64,000 bases of DNA, taken from NCBI RefSeq assembly GCF_036555685.1, contig NZ_DATBKY010000315.1, positions 18,148 through 82,147 on the forward strand, read 5' to 3'. Shown here in pieces: positions 8,406 to 16,981 of the stretch. The notes beneath the pieces were generated by a model that did not search any database, had not been told where the DNA came from, and saw only the letters and a list, made by a program, of their open reading frames with translations. A program made the position numbers and the translations under genes. Source of the DNA: Actinophytocola sp036555685 (GTDB taxonomy: Bacteria > Actinomycetota > Actinomycetes > Mycobacteriales > Pseudonocardiaceae). The first letter of the stretch is position 1. Every line of letters begins with the position of its first letter.

Positions 8406-9898
8406 CCGCCCCCGTCCTCGACTACGACGAGGTGATCGAGCGCTTCGACCCGGTGCTCGGCCTCGAGGTGCACGTCGAGCTGAACACGAACACCAAGATG
8501 TTCTGCGGCTGCCCGACGGCGTTCGGCGCGGAGCCGAACACCCAGGTGTGCCCGGTGTGCCTCGGCCTGCCCGGCTCGCTGCCGGTGCTCAACGGCAAGG
8601 GCGTCGAGTCGGCGATCCGCATCGGGCTCGCGCTCGGCTGCGACATCGCGGAGTGGTGCCGGTTCGCGCGGAAGAACTACTTCTACCCGGACATGCCGAA
8701 GAACTTCCAGACCTCCCAGTACGACGAGCCGATCGCGTACAACGGCGTGCTGAACCTGGAGCTCGCCGACGGCTCTGTCGTCGAGGTCGGCATCGAGCGC
8801 GCGCACATGGAGGAGGACACCGGCAAGTCGCTGCACGTCGGCGGCGCGACCGGGCGCATCCACGGCGCCGCGCACTCGCTGCTCGACTACAACCGGGCCG
8901 GCGTCCCGCTGATCGAGATCGTCACGAAGCCGATCACCGGCACCGGTGCCCGCGCGCCGGAGGTGGCGCGCGCGTACGTGACGGCGCTGCGGGACCTGCT
9001 GCGGGCGCTGGACGTGTCGGACGTCCGGATGGACCAGGGGTCGCTGCGCTGCGACGCGAACGTGTCGCTGATGCCGCGTGGTACCACGGAGTTCGGCACC
9101 CGCACGGAGACGAAGAACGTCAACTCGCTGCGCAGCGTCGAGCGCGCGGTGCGCTACGAGATGACCCGGCAGGCCGCGCTGCTGACCGATGGCGGCACGG
9201 TGCTGCAAGAGACCCGCCACTTCGACGAGGGCACCGGCACGACCTCGGCCGGCCGGCGCAAGGAGACCTCGGAGGACTACCGGTACTTCCCGGAGCCCGA
9301 CCTGGTGCCGATCGCGCCGTCGGGGGAGTGGGTGGACAAGCTGCGCGCGACGCTGCCGGAGATGCCGTGGCAGCGGCGCAAGCGGATCCAGGAGGAGTGG
9401 CAGCTGTCGGACCTGGAGCTGCGCGACCTGGTGAACGCGGGCGCGGTCGAGCTCGTCGCGTCCACTGTGGACGCGGGCGCGGCGCCGGCCGAGGCGCGGG
9501 CGTGGTGGGTCAACTACCTGGCCCAGGAGGCCAACTCGCGCGGCGTGGAGCTGGGCGAGCTGCCGATCACGCCGGCGCAGGTCGCGCGCGTGGCGGCGCT
9601 GGTTTCCGGGGGTTCGCTGACGAACAAGCTGGCGCGCGAGGTCGTGGACGGCGTGCTGGCGGGCGAGGGCGAGCCGGACGAGGTCGTGGCGGCCCGGGGC
9701 CTCGCGGTGGTGTCGGACGACTCGGCCCTGCACGCCGCGATCGACGAGGCACTGGCCGCCCAACCGGACGTGGCGGACAAGATCCGCGGCGGCAAGGTCC
9801 AGGCGGCGGGTGCCATCGTGGGCGCGGTCATGAAGGCGACGAAGGGCAAGGCGGACGCCAAGCGAGTCCGCGAGCTGATCCTCGAACGCTGCACCTAA
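8402..9898 (+). CDS. gatB: Asp-tRNA(Asn)/Glu-tRNA(Gln) amidotransferase subunit B
   Basis: GatB binds the mischarged tRNA, activates the acyl group with ATP and accepts ammonia from GatA. The 498-residue protein has the GatB/PET112 signature (GLEVHVELNTNTKMFCGC), the zinc-site Cys pairs CGC and CPVC, the kinase-like core (FARKNYFYPDMPKNFQTSQ, SLLDYNRAGVPLIEIV, RCDANVSL), and the C-terminal YqeY-like tRNA-binding tail (NKLAREVVDGVLAGEGEP). The ATG start overlaps the gatA stop in ATGA. It is the last gene of the operon; the repeat array follows directly after its TAA stop. Confidence 0.98.
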   Translation: MTAPVLDYDEVIERFDPVLGLEVHVELNTNTKMFCGCPTAFGAEPNTQVCPVCLGLPGSLPVLNGKGVESAIRIGLALGCDIAEWCRFARKNYFYPDMPKNFQTSQYDEPIAYNGVLNLELADGSVVEVGIERAHMEEDTGKSLHVGGATGRIHGAAHSLLDYNRAGVPLIEIVTKPITGTGARAPEVARAYVTALRDLLRALDVSDVRMDQGSLRCDANVSLMPRGTTEFGTRTETKNVNSLRSVERAVRYEMTRQAALLTDGGTVLQETRHFDEGTGTTSAGRRKETSEDYRYFPEPDLVPIAPSGEWVDKLRATLPEMPWQRRKRIQEEWQLSDLELRDLVNAGAVELVASTVDAGAAPAEARAWWVNYLAQEANSRGVELGELPITPAQVARVAALVSGGSLTNKLAREVVDGVLAGEGEPDEVVAARGLAVVSDDSALHAAIDEALAAQPDVADKIRGGKVQAAGAIVGAVMKATKGKADAKRVRELILERCT

Positions 9899-9902
9899 CC
9901 CC

Positions 9903-10246
9903 GCGAGCCCCCCGTCCCAGCCCGCGAGCCCCCGTTCCGGCTCGCGAGTCCCCCGTTCCGCCTCGCGAGTCCAACCCCCAGCCCTCGCGAGTCCAACGCC
10001 CAGCCCTCGCGAGTCCAACCCCCAGCCCCGGCCCGGACGTTGGACTCGCCCGGCGCGAGCGTTGGACTCGCCCGTGTTGAGCGTCGGACTCGCCCGCGTG
10101 TCCAACCTCCAGCCCCCGCGTGTCCAACCCCCAGCCCTCGCGAGTCCAACCCCCAGTCCCCGCGTGTCCAACGCCCAGCCCGGCCCGGACGTTGGACTCG
10201 CCCGGCGCGAGCGTTGGACTCGCCCGTGCTGAGCGTTGGACTCGCG
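9903..10246 (+). repeat. two-orientation tandem array of an 11-12 bp repeat (CGCG[A/T]GTCCAAC / GTTGGACTCGC)
   Basis: The roughly 400 bases between gatB and the SARP gene are almost wholly repetitive. The unit CGCGAGTCCAAC, or CGCGTGTCCAAC, occurs at 9964, 9986, 10008, 10095, 10117, 10139 and 10161, mostly with 22-base periodicity. Its reverse complement GTTGGACTCGC (once GTCGGACTCGC) occurs at 10039, 10061, 10083, 10191, 10213 and 10235. Three decayed copies (cgcgagccc, cgcgagtcc) precede them at about 9903-9950. A block of about 67 bases ending at 10093 is repeated with two mismatches ending at 10246. Opposite-orientation blocks could pair into long hairpins. There are no unique spacers, so this is not CRISPR. 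The upstream region of the SARP gene must lie in or just after it. Confidence 0.9.
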
Positions 10247-10295
10247 GGGATTGGTCGGCGGGTGGACGAAGTGGCGTGGTTACCATGCCCGCGCG

Positions 10296-13277
10296 ATGAG
10301 TGCGAAGTACGGGGTTCTCGGGCCCTTGCAGATCACCGGTCACGACGGGCAGGGGTTGCGCCTGCGCGGTGACCGGCAGCGCTCGCTGCTCGCCATGCTC
10401 CTGTTCCACGCCAACAAGCAGGTGACGACCGACCGGCTAGTCGACGCGCTCTGGCCCGACGTGCCGCCCAAGTCGTACGCCTCCAACCTGCACACCTACG
10501 TCTCCCGCCTCCGCGAGCGGCTCGGGCCCATCGACAACACCGGACGCGGCTACCGGCTCCGCGTCGAGGACGACGACCTGGACCTGCTCGTCTTCCGGCG
10601 GGAGGCCGCCATGGGCCGCGCCACCCGCGATCCGCGCCTGGCCGCCGCCCACCTGCGCCGCGCGCTCGCGCAGTGGCGCGACCGGCCCCTCGCCGACCTG
10701 ACCGTGCCGCAGCTCGACGCCGAGGTGGCCCGGCTCGAGGCCGAGCGCTGGGCCGTCTTCGAGGACTGCGTCGAGGCCGAGCTCGCCGCCGGCCGGCACG
10801 CGGATCTCGTCGGCGAGCTGCAGGTGGCCGTCGCCGAGCATCCGTTGCGGGAGCGGCTCGTCGGGCTGCTGATGACCGCGCTCTGGCGCTCCGGCCGGCA
10901 GGTCGAGGCGCTCGACGCCTACCGCAGGACCCGCGCCACGCTGATCGACGAGACCGGCCTGGAGCCCGGCGCCGAGCTGCGCGAGGTGCACGCCGCGATC
11001 CTCCGCGGCGACGACGCGAACCAGGACGGCAAGCACACCTGGCCGATCTGCCAGCTGCCCGCCGAGGTCCTCGACTTCACCGGCCGCGGCGAGCTGGTCG
11101 ACGAGCTGACCGCCACCCTCGCCGAGCGGCGCGCGCCCGTCGTCGTGCTCAGCGGGGAGCCCGGCGTCGGCAAGAGCATGCTCGCGGTCCGGGTGGCCCA
11201 CCGCGTCCGCGACGCCTTTCCCGACGGCCAGCTCTTCGCCCACCTCGCCGGCGCCACCGACCCGCGCGAGGTCGGCGACGTCCTCGCCGACCTGCTCCGC
11301 ACGCTCGGCGTCACCGGCCCGGCCATCCCCGACGACCTGCACGCCAAGGCCGCCGTCCTGCGCAGCCGCCTCGCCGACCGCAAGGTCCTCCTCGTCCTCG
11401 ACGACGCCGCGAGCCCGGCCCAGATCCGCGCGCTCGCCCCGGGCACGGCCACCAGCGCCGTGCTCGTCACGAGCCGCCTGCGCCTTTCCGGCCTCGCCGG
11501 CGCGCACCGGGTCACGGTGCCGCCGTTCACCGACGCCGAGGCCGCCGAGCTGCTCGAGCGCGTCGCCGGCGTGCGGGTCGGCGGGGACCCGGCCGGCGCC
11601 GAGCGGATCGCCGCCGCGTGCGGGAACCTGCCGCTGGCCCTGCGGATCGCCGCGACGCGGCTGTCGCTGCGCCCGCAGCTGCGGCTGACCGAGCTGGCCG
11701 ACCGGCTCGCCGACGAGCGCCGCCGGCTCGACGAGCTGACCGTCAGCGACCTGCAGATCCGCGCCGGCCTCGCGCTGAGCTACGACGCGCTGACCGAGCC
11801 CGCCCGTTACCTGTTCCGCCTCATCGGCCAGGTCGACGTCGCCGACCACCCGGCCTGGGGCCTCGCCCTGCTGCTCGACGGCCCGGAGGGCGAGGCCGCG
11901 GTCGAGGAGCTGGTCGAGTCGAGCCTGCTGCAGCCCGCCGGGGTGGACGCCTGCGGCGAGCCGCGGTTCGTCATGCACGACATCGTCCGCGCGTACGCCA
12001 CCGAGCGGGCCCACGAACACCTCGGCCGGCCCGAGGAGGCCGGCACGCGGCTCGTCCTCGCCGGCTACGCCCTCACCGACCTGCTGGCCCGCCGCCTGCC
12101 GCGGGTCTCGCCACTGCCGCCGCGCGTGCCGGACCTGCCTACGCCGCCCATCTCGCGCGAGACCATGCGCCGCATGCTCGCCGACCCCGAGGCGTGGTTC
12201 GCCCACGAGCGGCCGACGCTGGTGGCCGGCATCGGCCGGCTGTGCCGGGTCGACGACTTCTGCGACGGCGAGTACGTCCTCGCCGCCGAGATGTTCGACC
12301 GGCTCGCCGCGTACCTGTGGCTGCACGGCTACTACGCCGACCTGCGCTTCTGCGCCGAGGCCCTGGCCGCCGCGGCGCGCGAGGCCGGCGACGAGCTCGT
12401 CGAGGTCCGCGCCGAGGCCGTGCTCGTCCGGCTGCTGCACCTGCGCGGTGGCTACGCCCACGCGGTCACCCGGTACCGAAGATGCGCCGAGCGGCTCGCC
12501 CGGCTCGGCGACGGCCGCACGGGGGCCTGGGTGCTGACCAACCTGGCGGACTGCCTCACCGGGCTCGGCGAGCCGGAGGAGGCGCTGCTCATGGCCGGCC
12601 GGGCGGCCAAGGTGGCGGACCCGGACGACGACTTCGCCGCGCTCTGCGTGCTGCGTGCCCGCGCGGCGGCGCTGAACCGGCTCGGCCGGCCCGCGGAGGC
12701 GGTGCGCCTCGACATGGCGGCGCTGGAGGTCGCGCGCCGCGGCGAGGAGCGGCGGACGGTCGCGCTCGCGCTGCAGAGCCTGTCGTGGAGCCTCGCGCTG
12801 ACCGGCGACCTGGACCGGGCGGCGGTTGCCGCCCGGGACTCGGTCTCGTTGCTGCGCGGCACGACCGCGCGCGCGTCGCTGGCCCGCTCGCTGCGCACGC
12901 TCGGCGCGATCCTCGCCGGCCAGGGCAGGCGCGCGGACGCGGTCGAGGCGTTCGGCGAGGGCAGGCGCATCGCGGTGGAGATCAACGAGCGGCCGCGCGA
13001 GCTGTCGTGCTCGCGGGCGCTCGCGGCGAGCTGGGTGGGCACCGGCCGGGCCGCCGAGGCGGTCCCGGAGCTGCACCGGTGCCTCGCCGCGTACCGCGAG
13101 ATGGGCAGCCAGGCGTCGGTCACGGTGACGCTGCGGCTGCTGGCCGCCGCGTACGAGGCGCTCGGCGACCACCCGGCCGCCGCGTCGGCCCGCGACGAGG
13201 CCGGCCGGCTCACCGACCCGCGCGACGCGAGCACCACCACGCTCACCCGCCTGCTCCTCACGCTCACCCGTCCCTAG
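10296..13277 (+). CDS. AfsR/SARP-family transcriptional regulator with NB-ARC and TPR domains
   Basis: This is a large SARP regulator of 993 residues. It has an N-terminal OmpR-like winged helix (about 5-90; LLAMLLFHANKQVTTDRLVDALW), a bacterial transcriptional activation domain (about 97-240; DETGLEPGAELREVHAAIL), an NB-ARC STAND ATPase with Walker A GEPGVGKS (Lys293) and Walker B LLVLDDA, and a C-terminal helical repeat/TPR region to the end. Such proteins usually activate secondary-metabolite or developmental genes, often after ATP and signal input. The ATG at 10296 is chosen over an upstream in-frame start at 10236 because the latter lies in the repeat array. No biosynthetic cluster lies beside it, so the target is unknown. 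It faces a strong hairpin after its stop. Confidence 0.93.
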   Translation: MSAKYGVLGPLQITGHDGQGLRLRGDRQRSLLAMLLFHANKQVTTDRLVDALWPDVPPKSYASNLHTYVSRLRERLGPIDNTGRGYRLRVEDDDLDLLVFRREAAMGRATRDPRLAAAHLRRALAQWRDRPLADLTVPQLDAEVARLEAERWAVFEDCVEAELAAGRHADLVGELQVAVAEHPLRERLVGLLMTALWRSGRQVEALDAYRRTRATLIDETGLEPGAELREVHAAILRGDDANQDGKHTWPICQLPAEVLDFTGRGELVDELTATLAERRAPVVVLSGEPGVGKSMLAVRVAHRVRDAFPDGQLFAHLAGATDPREVGDVLADLLRTLGVTGPAIPDDLHAKAAVLRSRLADRKVLLVLDDAASPAQIRALAPGTATSAVLVTSRLRLSGLAGAHRVTVPPFTDAEAAELLERVAGVRVGGDPAGAERIAAACGNLPLALRIAATRLSLRPQLRLTELADRLADERRRLDELTVSDLQIRAGLALSYDALTEPARYLFRLIGQVDVADHPAWGLALLLDGPEGEAAVEELVESSLLQPAGVDACGEPRFVMHDIVRAYATERAHEHLGRPEEAGTRLVLAGYALTDLLARRLPRVSPLPPRVPDLPTPPISRETMRRMLADPEAWFAHERPTLVAGIGRLCRVDDFCDGEYVLAAEMFDRLAAYLWLHGYYADLRFCAEALAAAAREAGDELVEVRAEAVLVRLLHLRGGYAHAVTRYRRCAERLARLGDGRTGAWVLTNLADCLTGLGEPEEALLMAGRAAKVADPDDDFAALCVLRARAAALNRLGRPAEAVRLDMAALEVARRGEERRTVALALQSLSWSLALTGDLDRAAVAARDSVSLLRGTTARASLARSLRTLGAILAGQGRRADAVEAFGEGRRIAVEINERPRELSCSRALAASWVGTGRAAEAVPELHRCLAAYREMGSQASVTVTLRLLAAAYEALGDHPAAASARDEAGRLTDPRDASTTTLTRLLLTLTRP

Positions 13278-13291
13278 CCCGCTCAGCAGAA

Positions 13292-13330
13292 CGGGTGCCG
13301 GACGCGTCCCTCCCGTGCGTCCGGCACCCG
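13292..13330. terminator. bidirectional hairpin terminator
   Basis: A perfect 14-bp inverted repeat with an 11-base loop (CGGGTGCCGGACGC at 13292-13305 and its complement at 13317-13330). It lies between the end of the SARP gene and the end of the convergent membrane-protein gene. There is no T-run, as is usual in high-GC actinomycetes. The position between converging genes fits termination from both sides. Confidence 0.8.
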
Positions 13331-13358
13331 GCCTTCCCCTGCTGTAGCGGCCGGTCCC

Positions 13359-13877
13359 CTACGCGGCCGCCTTCGCGTAGCGGCCGTTCGCCGGCAGCCA
13401 CGTGAAGATGATCGACAGCACCGCGCCGAGGATCGTCACCAGCGACAGCATGGCCATCGTGGTGGTGGTCTCGTCGGCGACGATGATGCCGGCGAACGCG
13501 AACGCCGCCAGCGCCGAGACGGTCACCAGGGCGCGGGCCCACGTGGCGGCCTTGCGCATCAGCAGCGCGAACACGACGAGCAGGACGCCGGCCACGAGCG
13601 CCATGTAGCCGCGCATGGCGAAGGTCGACTCGAAGTCGTCCAGCGACGAGTAGCCGGCGATCTGCACGGCGGACTCGAGGTTGGCGTCGGTCAGCGCCTC
13701 GGGCGGCAGGCCCGAGTCGGCGAGGATGTCCTTGATCAGGTCACTGCCGCCGGTGGCGATGATGAGGCCGTTCACGATCGACGCGATCGCGGTCAGCACG
13801 GTGATGACGATGGCTGTGGTGAGCGTGCCGGGGCGGCGCGCCGCTGACCGCTCGGGTGTCACGGGGTATGCGGACAC
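13359..13877 (-). CDS. four-TM membrane protein of unknown function
   Basis: A 172-residue integral membrane protein. It has a short Arg-rich cytoplasmic N-terminus and four hydrophobic segments: LTTAIVITVLTAIASIVNGL, MALVAGVLLVVFALLM, LVTVSALAAFAFAGIIV and MLSLVTILGAVLSIIF. A soluble loop of about 35 residues between TM1 and TM2 (ILADSGLPPEALTDANLESA) may be extracytoplasmic. The GTG at 13877 is preferred because AAGGAG sits about 9 bases upstream, while a longer frame to 13997 has no such site. I do not recognise a named family. It ends near the shared terminator and lies downstream of the lipoprotein gene on the same strand. Confidence 0.75.
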   Translation of the reverse strand: MSAYPVTPERSAARRPGTLTTAIVITVLTAIASIVNGLIIATGGSDLIKDILADSGLPPEALTDANLESAVQIAGYSSLDDFESTFAMRGYMALVAGVLLVVFALLMRKAATWARALVTVSALAAFAFAGIIVADETTTTMAMLSLVTILGAVLSIIFTWLPANGRYAKAAA

Positions 13878-14027
13878 GTGCGTACTTCTCCTTGACTGGC
13901 TTTCCGGTGTGGAGATGACCCTCGGATCGCGGCACCCTCGGGCCGCGTGGCCACCCAGCGCGGAACAGTAGGAGAGCCGTCCACACGGAAAGCACACAGA
14001 ACGCGCGCGAAGTGTGTGCCGGCCGGA

Positions 14028-15218
14028 TCAGTCCGGGCCGCCGCCCCCGCCGCCCTGCAGCACGGTCACCAGCACGGCCCGGTCGTCGCTGGACACGGGC
14101 TTGCCGCCGTCCTTGTTGACCGTCCCGGCCACCGCCAGCCGCTCGTTGATGAGGTCGAACCCCGACAGCCGGCCGAAGCCCTCTTCGGCCGCCATCATGA
14201 CCTCGGGCTTGCCGCTGAACGAGCCGTCCTGGGCGATCGGCAGGTTCTGCAGGTTCCCGGCCTTGGCGGTCACGACCCACAGCGCGTCCGGGGTCGACGC
14301 GCAGCCCGCCACGCCGGGCCGGTCCGGCCAGGTCCACGCCGGCGAGCCGAGCGGCTTGCCCGGCTGCAGGTGGTACAGCAGGTCCGCGGTCGGACCGCGG
14401 TCGGTGACCCACATGCGCGAGCCGTCCATCGACGCGCACAGCCCGCCGGGCGAGTTCAGCCCGCTCGCCACGACGCGGGTCGGCGTGGGGTTGTCCGGCG
14501 CGGGCTGCCCGGACTCGTCGATGCGCAGGACCTTGCCGGCCAGCGAGGCCGGGTTCTTCGCCTGCGCGGGGTTGCCGGCGTTGCCGGTGGCGAGCAGCAG
14601 CGCGCCGCGGTGGTCGAGCGCCAGCGCGCCCGCGTTGCCGCTGCGCCCGCGCGGGATGCCGGTCAGGACGGGCTTGGGGGTGTCGCCGGGCGCGATGCGC
14701 ACCAGGCGGTTGTCGGTCGCCGTCGTGATGTATGCGAACAGCAGCTGGTCCTCGGCGTAGCTGGGGGACAGGGCCAGGCCGGTGAGCCCGCCGTCCGTGC
14801 GCGCGTCCACCGGGAGCTTCGCGACGACCTGCGGTGGCACCCCGCGCTTGACGCGCAGGATCCGCCCGGTGTCCCGCTCGCCGACCAGCGCGGACGGCTC
14901 CTGGCCGTCACCCGGCACCGCCGCCACGGCGACGACCGTGGACATGCAGGTGCCGATCACGGCCGGGTTGTAGTCCTTGCAGCCGTTGGGCGGTGGCACG
15001 TCCTGCGGTTTCGGCTGCTCGGTGGGGCTCGAGCTACCGGCGCCGCCACCCTCGCCGGGCACCTGCGGGTTGGGCGCGGCCTGGGGGGTCAGCTCGCTCT
15101 GCGGGTGCCATTCCTCGGGCTGGTCGGTGAACGTCGCGCAGCCCGCGGTCAGCCCGGCGGCCAGCACGGTGCCGCCGACCGTGACGCCGGCCACCAGCGT
15201 CCGCCACCGCGCTCCCAT
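14028..15218 (-). CDS. LppZ-like lipoprotein with glucose/sorbosone-dehydrogenase-type propeller
   Basis: A secreted lipoprotein of 396 residues. An N-terminal signal ends in a lipobox (GLTAGC, Cys27), followed by a Pro/Gly/Ser-rich linker (about 30-75) and a beta-propeller of the GSDH/PQQ-like type. Visible propeller pieces are GGLTGLALSPSYAEDQ, GKVLRIDESG and the metal/ligand-type segment SGLNSPGGLC. By its place near gatCAB and doxX and by its layout it matches mycobacterial LppZ (Rv3006). The ATG at 15218 follows from the signal peptide. The C-terminus ends in a run of Gly (QGGGGGGPD). The substrate, if any, is unknown; a PQQ-dependent activity is not shown. Confidence 0.82.
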   Translation of the reverse strand: MGARWRTLVAGVTVGGTVLAAGLTAGCATFTDQPEEWHPQSELTPQAAPNPQVPGEGGGAGSSSPTEQPKPQDVPPPNGCKDYNPAVIGTCMSTVVAVAAVPGDGQEPSALVGERDTGRILRVKRGVPPQVVAKLPVDARTDGGLTGLALSPSYAEDQLLFAYITTATDNRLVRIAPGDTPKPVLTGIPRGRSGNAGALALDHRGALLLATGNAGNPAQAKNPASLAGKVLRIDESGQPAPDNPTPTRVVASGLNSPGGLCASMDGSRMWVTDRGPTADLLYHLQPGKPLGSPAWTWPDRPGVAGCASTPDALWVVTAKAGNLQNLPIAQDGSFSGKPEVMMAAEEGFGRLSGFDLINERLAVAGTVNKDGGKPVSSDDRAVLVTVLQGGGGGGPD

Positions 15219-15270
15219 GTGCTCCAAGCTAGGTCCCGGTCCGTGAACAACACGTGAGAGGGTGGGCCGC

Positions 15271-16206
15271 GTGAGTGCGACCGAGTCGATCACCGTGCTC
15301 GTGCCCGACGAGCTGGGTGCCGAGGCGCTGTCCGGCATCGACGGCGTCCGGGCGCTCGTCTACGACGCCACCGATCCGGACAAACCTCTCCCACCCGGCG
15401 CCGCGGAGGCCGAGGTGCTCGTGCCGGGCTTCCTCGTCGAGACCGATCCCGCCGCGTTCGTCGACCGGCTGCCCAACCTGCGCCTCATCCAGCTGACGAC
15501 CGCCGGCGCGGAGAACTGGATCGGCCGCATCCCGTCGCAGGTCATGCTGTCGATCGCGCGCGGTGCGCACGGCGGCAGCACCGCGGAGTGGGCCCTCGGC
15601 GCGCTGATCGCCGTCTACCGCGAGCTGATCCCGTTCGACCGGCTGCGCGAGTCCCGCACCTGGGACCGGCACGCGACCGACACGTTGCAGGACAAGCGGG
15701 TCCTCGTGCTCGGCGCGGGCGACCTGGGCCGGCGGATGCGCACGCGGCTGGAGGCGAGCGACGCCACGGTCACGCTCGTCGGCACCACGGCCCGCGAGGG
15801 CGTGCACGGGATCGACGAGCTGCCGGCGCTGCTCGGTCAGCACGACGTCGTCGTGCTGATGGTGCCGCTCACCGACGCGACCACCGGACTCGTCGACGCG
15901 GAGTTCCTGGCCCGCATGCCGGACGGCGCGGTACTGGTGAACGCTGCGCGCGGCAAGGTCGTCGTCACCGACGCGCTGCTCGCGGAGCTGCAGCGCGGCC
16001 GGCTGCGGGCCGCGCTGGACGTCACCGATCCCGAGCCGCTGCCACCCGACCATCCACTGTGGACGGCGCCGGGCCTGCTGCTCACCCCGCACGTCGCCGG
16101 CAGCGTGCACGGCTACGCGCGGCGCGCGTACGCCGTCGTGGCGGCCGAGATCGCGCGGTACGCCGCGGGCAAGGATCCCGAGAACTTGGTACACGGAGCG
16201 TATTGA
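15271..16206 (+). CDS. D-isomer-specific 2-hydroxyacid dehydrogenase
   Basis: A 311-residue NAD(P)-dependent dehydrogenase that reduces 2-keto acids or oxidises D-2-hydroxy acids. It contains the dinucleotide-binding loop VLVLGAGDLGRRM (about 143-155) and the catalytic trio of the family: Arg in VNAARGKVV, Glu in DVTDPEPLPPDHPLW, and His in LLTPHVAGS. The GTG at 15271 is chosen because GAGAGG lies about 9 bases upstream; a GTG at 15262 would sit directly on that site. It diverges from the lipoprotein gene across 52 bases. The specific substrate cannot be told. Confidence 0.9.
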   Translation: MSATESITVLVPDELGAEALSGIDGVRALVYDATDPDKPLPPGAAEAEVLVPGFLVETDPAAFVDRLPNLRLIQLTTAGAENWIGRIPSQVMLSIARGAHGGSTAEWALGALIAVYRELIPFDRLRESRTWDRHATDTLQDKRVLVLGAGDLGRRMRTRLEASDATVTLVGTTAREGVHGIDELPALLGQHDVVVLMVPLTDATTGLVDAEFLARMPDGAVLVNAARGKVVVTDALLAELQRGRLRAALDVTDPEPLPPDHPLWTAPGLLLTPHVAGSVHGYARRAYAVVAAEIARYAAGKDPENLVHGAY

Positions 16207-16254
16207 TTCCGTGTAGCTGTGTATACGGTCCGCAGATGGCCTACTCTGCGCTGG

Positions 16255-16959
16255 GTGACGACTGACGACAACCGCTCTCGGGCTGCGGGCGGTTACTCAG
16301 ATAGCGGCCTGTTCGATCGCGAGAAGGACGGCGACTTCGGTCGTAGATCGGACGCGGAGTTCGACGAGGCTGGTTACTCCAGTCAGCAGACCACGGTGCT
16401 GTCCGGCTCCGGCGGCGGTTTCGACAGCGATTTCGACTCCGATTTCGGCGAGGAGCCGGTCCGGCGGACCGCGTCCTGGCACGGTGGGCTGGACTTCGGC
16501 CTGCTCGTGCTGCGTCTGGTGCTGGGCGGGATGTTCGTCGCGCACGGCCTGGACATGTTGTTCGGCTGGTTCGACGGCCTCGGTCGCGGCGGCACGCAGG
16601 ACCTGCTCACCGGCTACGGCTTCCACGACGTGGGGATCCTCACCTGGGTCCTCTCGATCAGCGAGACCGCGGCCGGCGCGCTGCTCGTCCTCGGCCTGTT
16701 CACCCCCGCCGCCGCGGCGGCCATCCTCGCGATCATGGCGAACGTCATCGTCGTGAAGGGTGACTGGAGCCGGTTCCTCGGCAACGTCGAGCTCGAGATG
16801 ATGTTCGCGGGCGCGTCGTTCGCCCTGCTTTTCACCGGCCCCGGCCGGATTTCGCTGGACCGGAACACGCCCTGGTTCCGCAGGGCGCCTGCCTTCGGTT
16901 TCGTGGGCCTGATCATCGCGGGTGGCGCAACCGCGGTGACCCTGCTCGTCTTCCGCTGA
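16255..16959 (+). CDS. DoxX-family membrane protein with acidic N-terminal extension
   Basis: A 234-residue membrane protein. The first about 75 residues are hydrophilic and Asp/Ser/Gly-rich (FDSDFDSDFGEEP). A DoxX domain with four hydrophobic helices follows: LLVLRLVLGGMFVAHGLDML, LTWVLSISETAAGALLVLGL, AAAILAIMANVIVV and LIIAGGATAVTLLVF. The motif RLVLGGMFVAHG is typical of DoxX. In mycobacteria a DoxX protein forms a redox complex with superoxide dismutase and a rhodanese-like partner; no such partner is seen here. The place near lppZ parallels Rv3005c-Rv3006. The GTG at 16255 is preferred over an upstream ATG at 16219. It ends 22 bases before hemW. Confidence 0.85.
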   Translation: MTTDDNRSRAAGGYSDSGLFDREKDGDFGRRSDAEFDEAGYSSQQTTVLSGSGGGFDSDFDSDFGEEPVRRTASWHGGLDFGLLVLRLVLGGMFVAHGLDMLFGWFDGLGRGGTQDLLTGYGFHDVGILTWVLSISETAAGALLVLGLFTPAAAAAILAIMANVIVVKGDWSRFLGNVELEMMFAGASFALLFTGPGRISLDRNTPWFRRAPAFGFVGLIIAGGATAVTLLVFR

Positions 16960-16981
16960 CGGCTGGGCGCAGGATGGACAC

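Noticed and set aside
8033..10171. Repetitive minus-strand protein ending in the repeat array (LDSRGLGVGLARAGG-like)
   Set aside because: The peptide repeat is only the translation of the DNA repeat and runs antisense through gatB.
9903..10246. CRISPR array
   Set aside because: The repeats occur in both orientations, spacers are short and themselves repetitive, and there are no cas genes.
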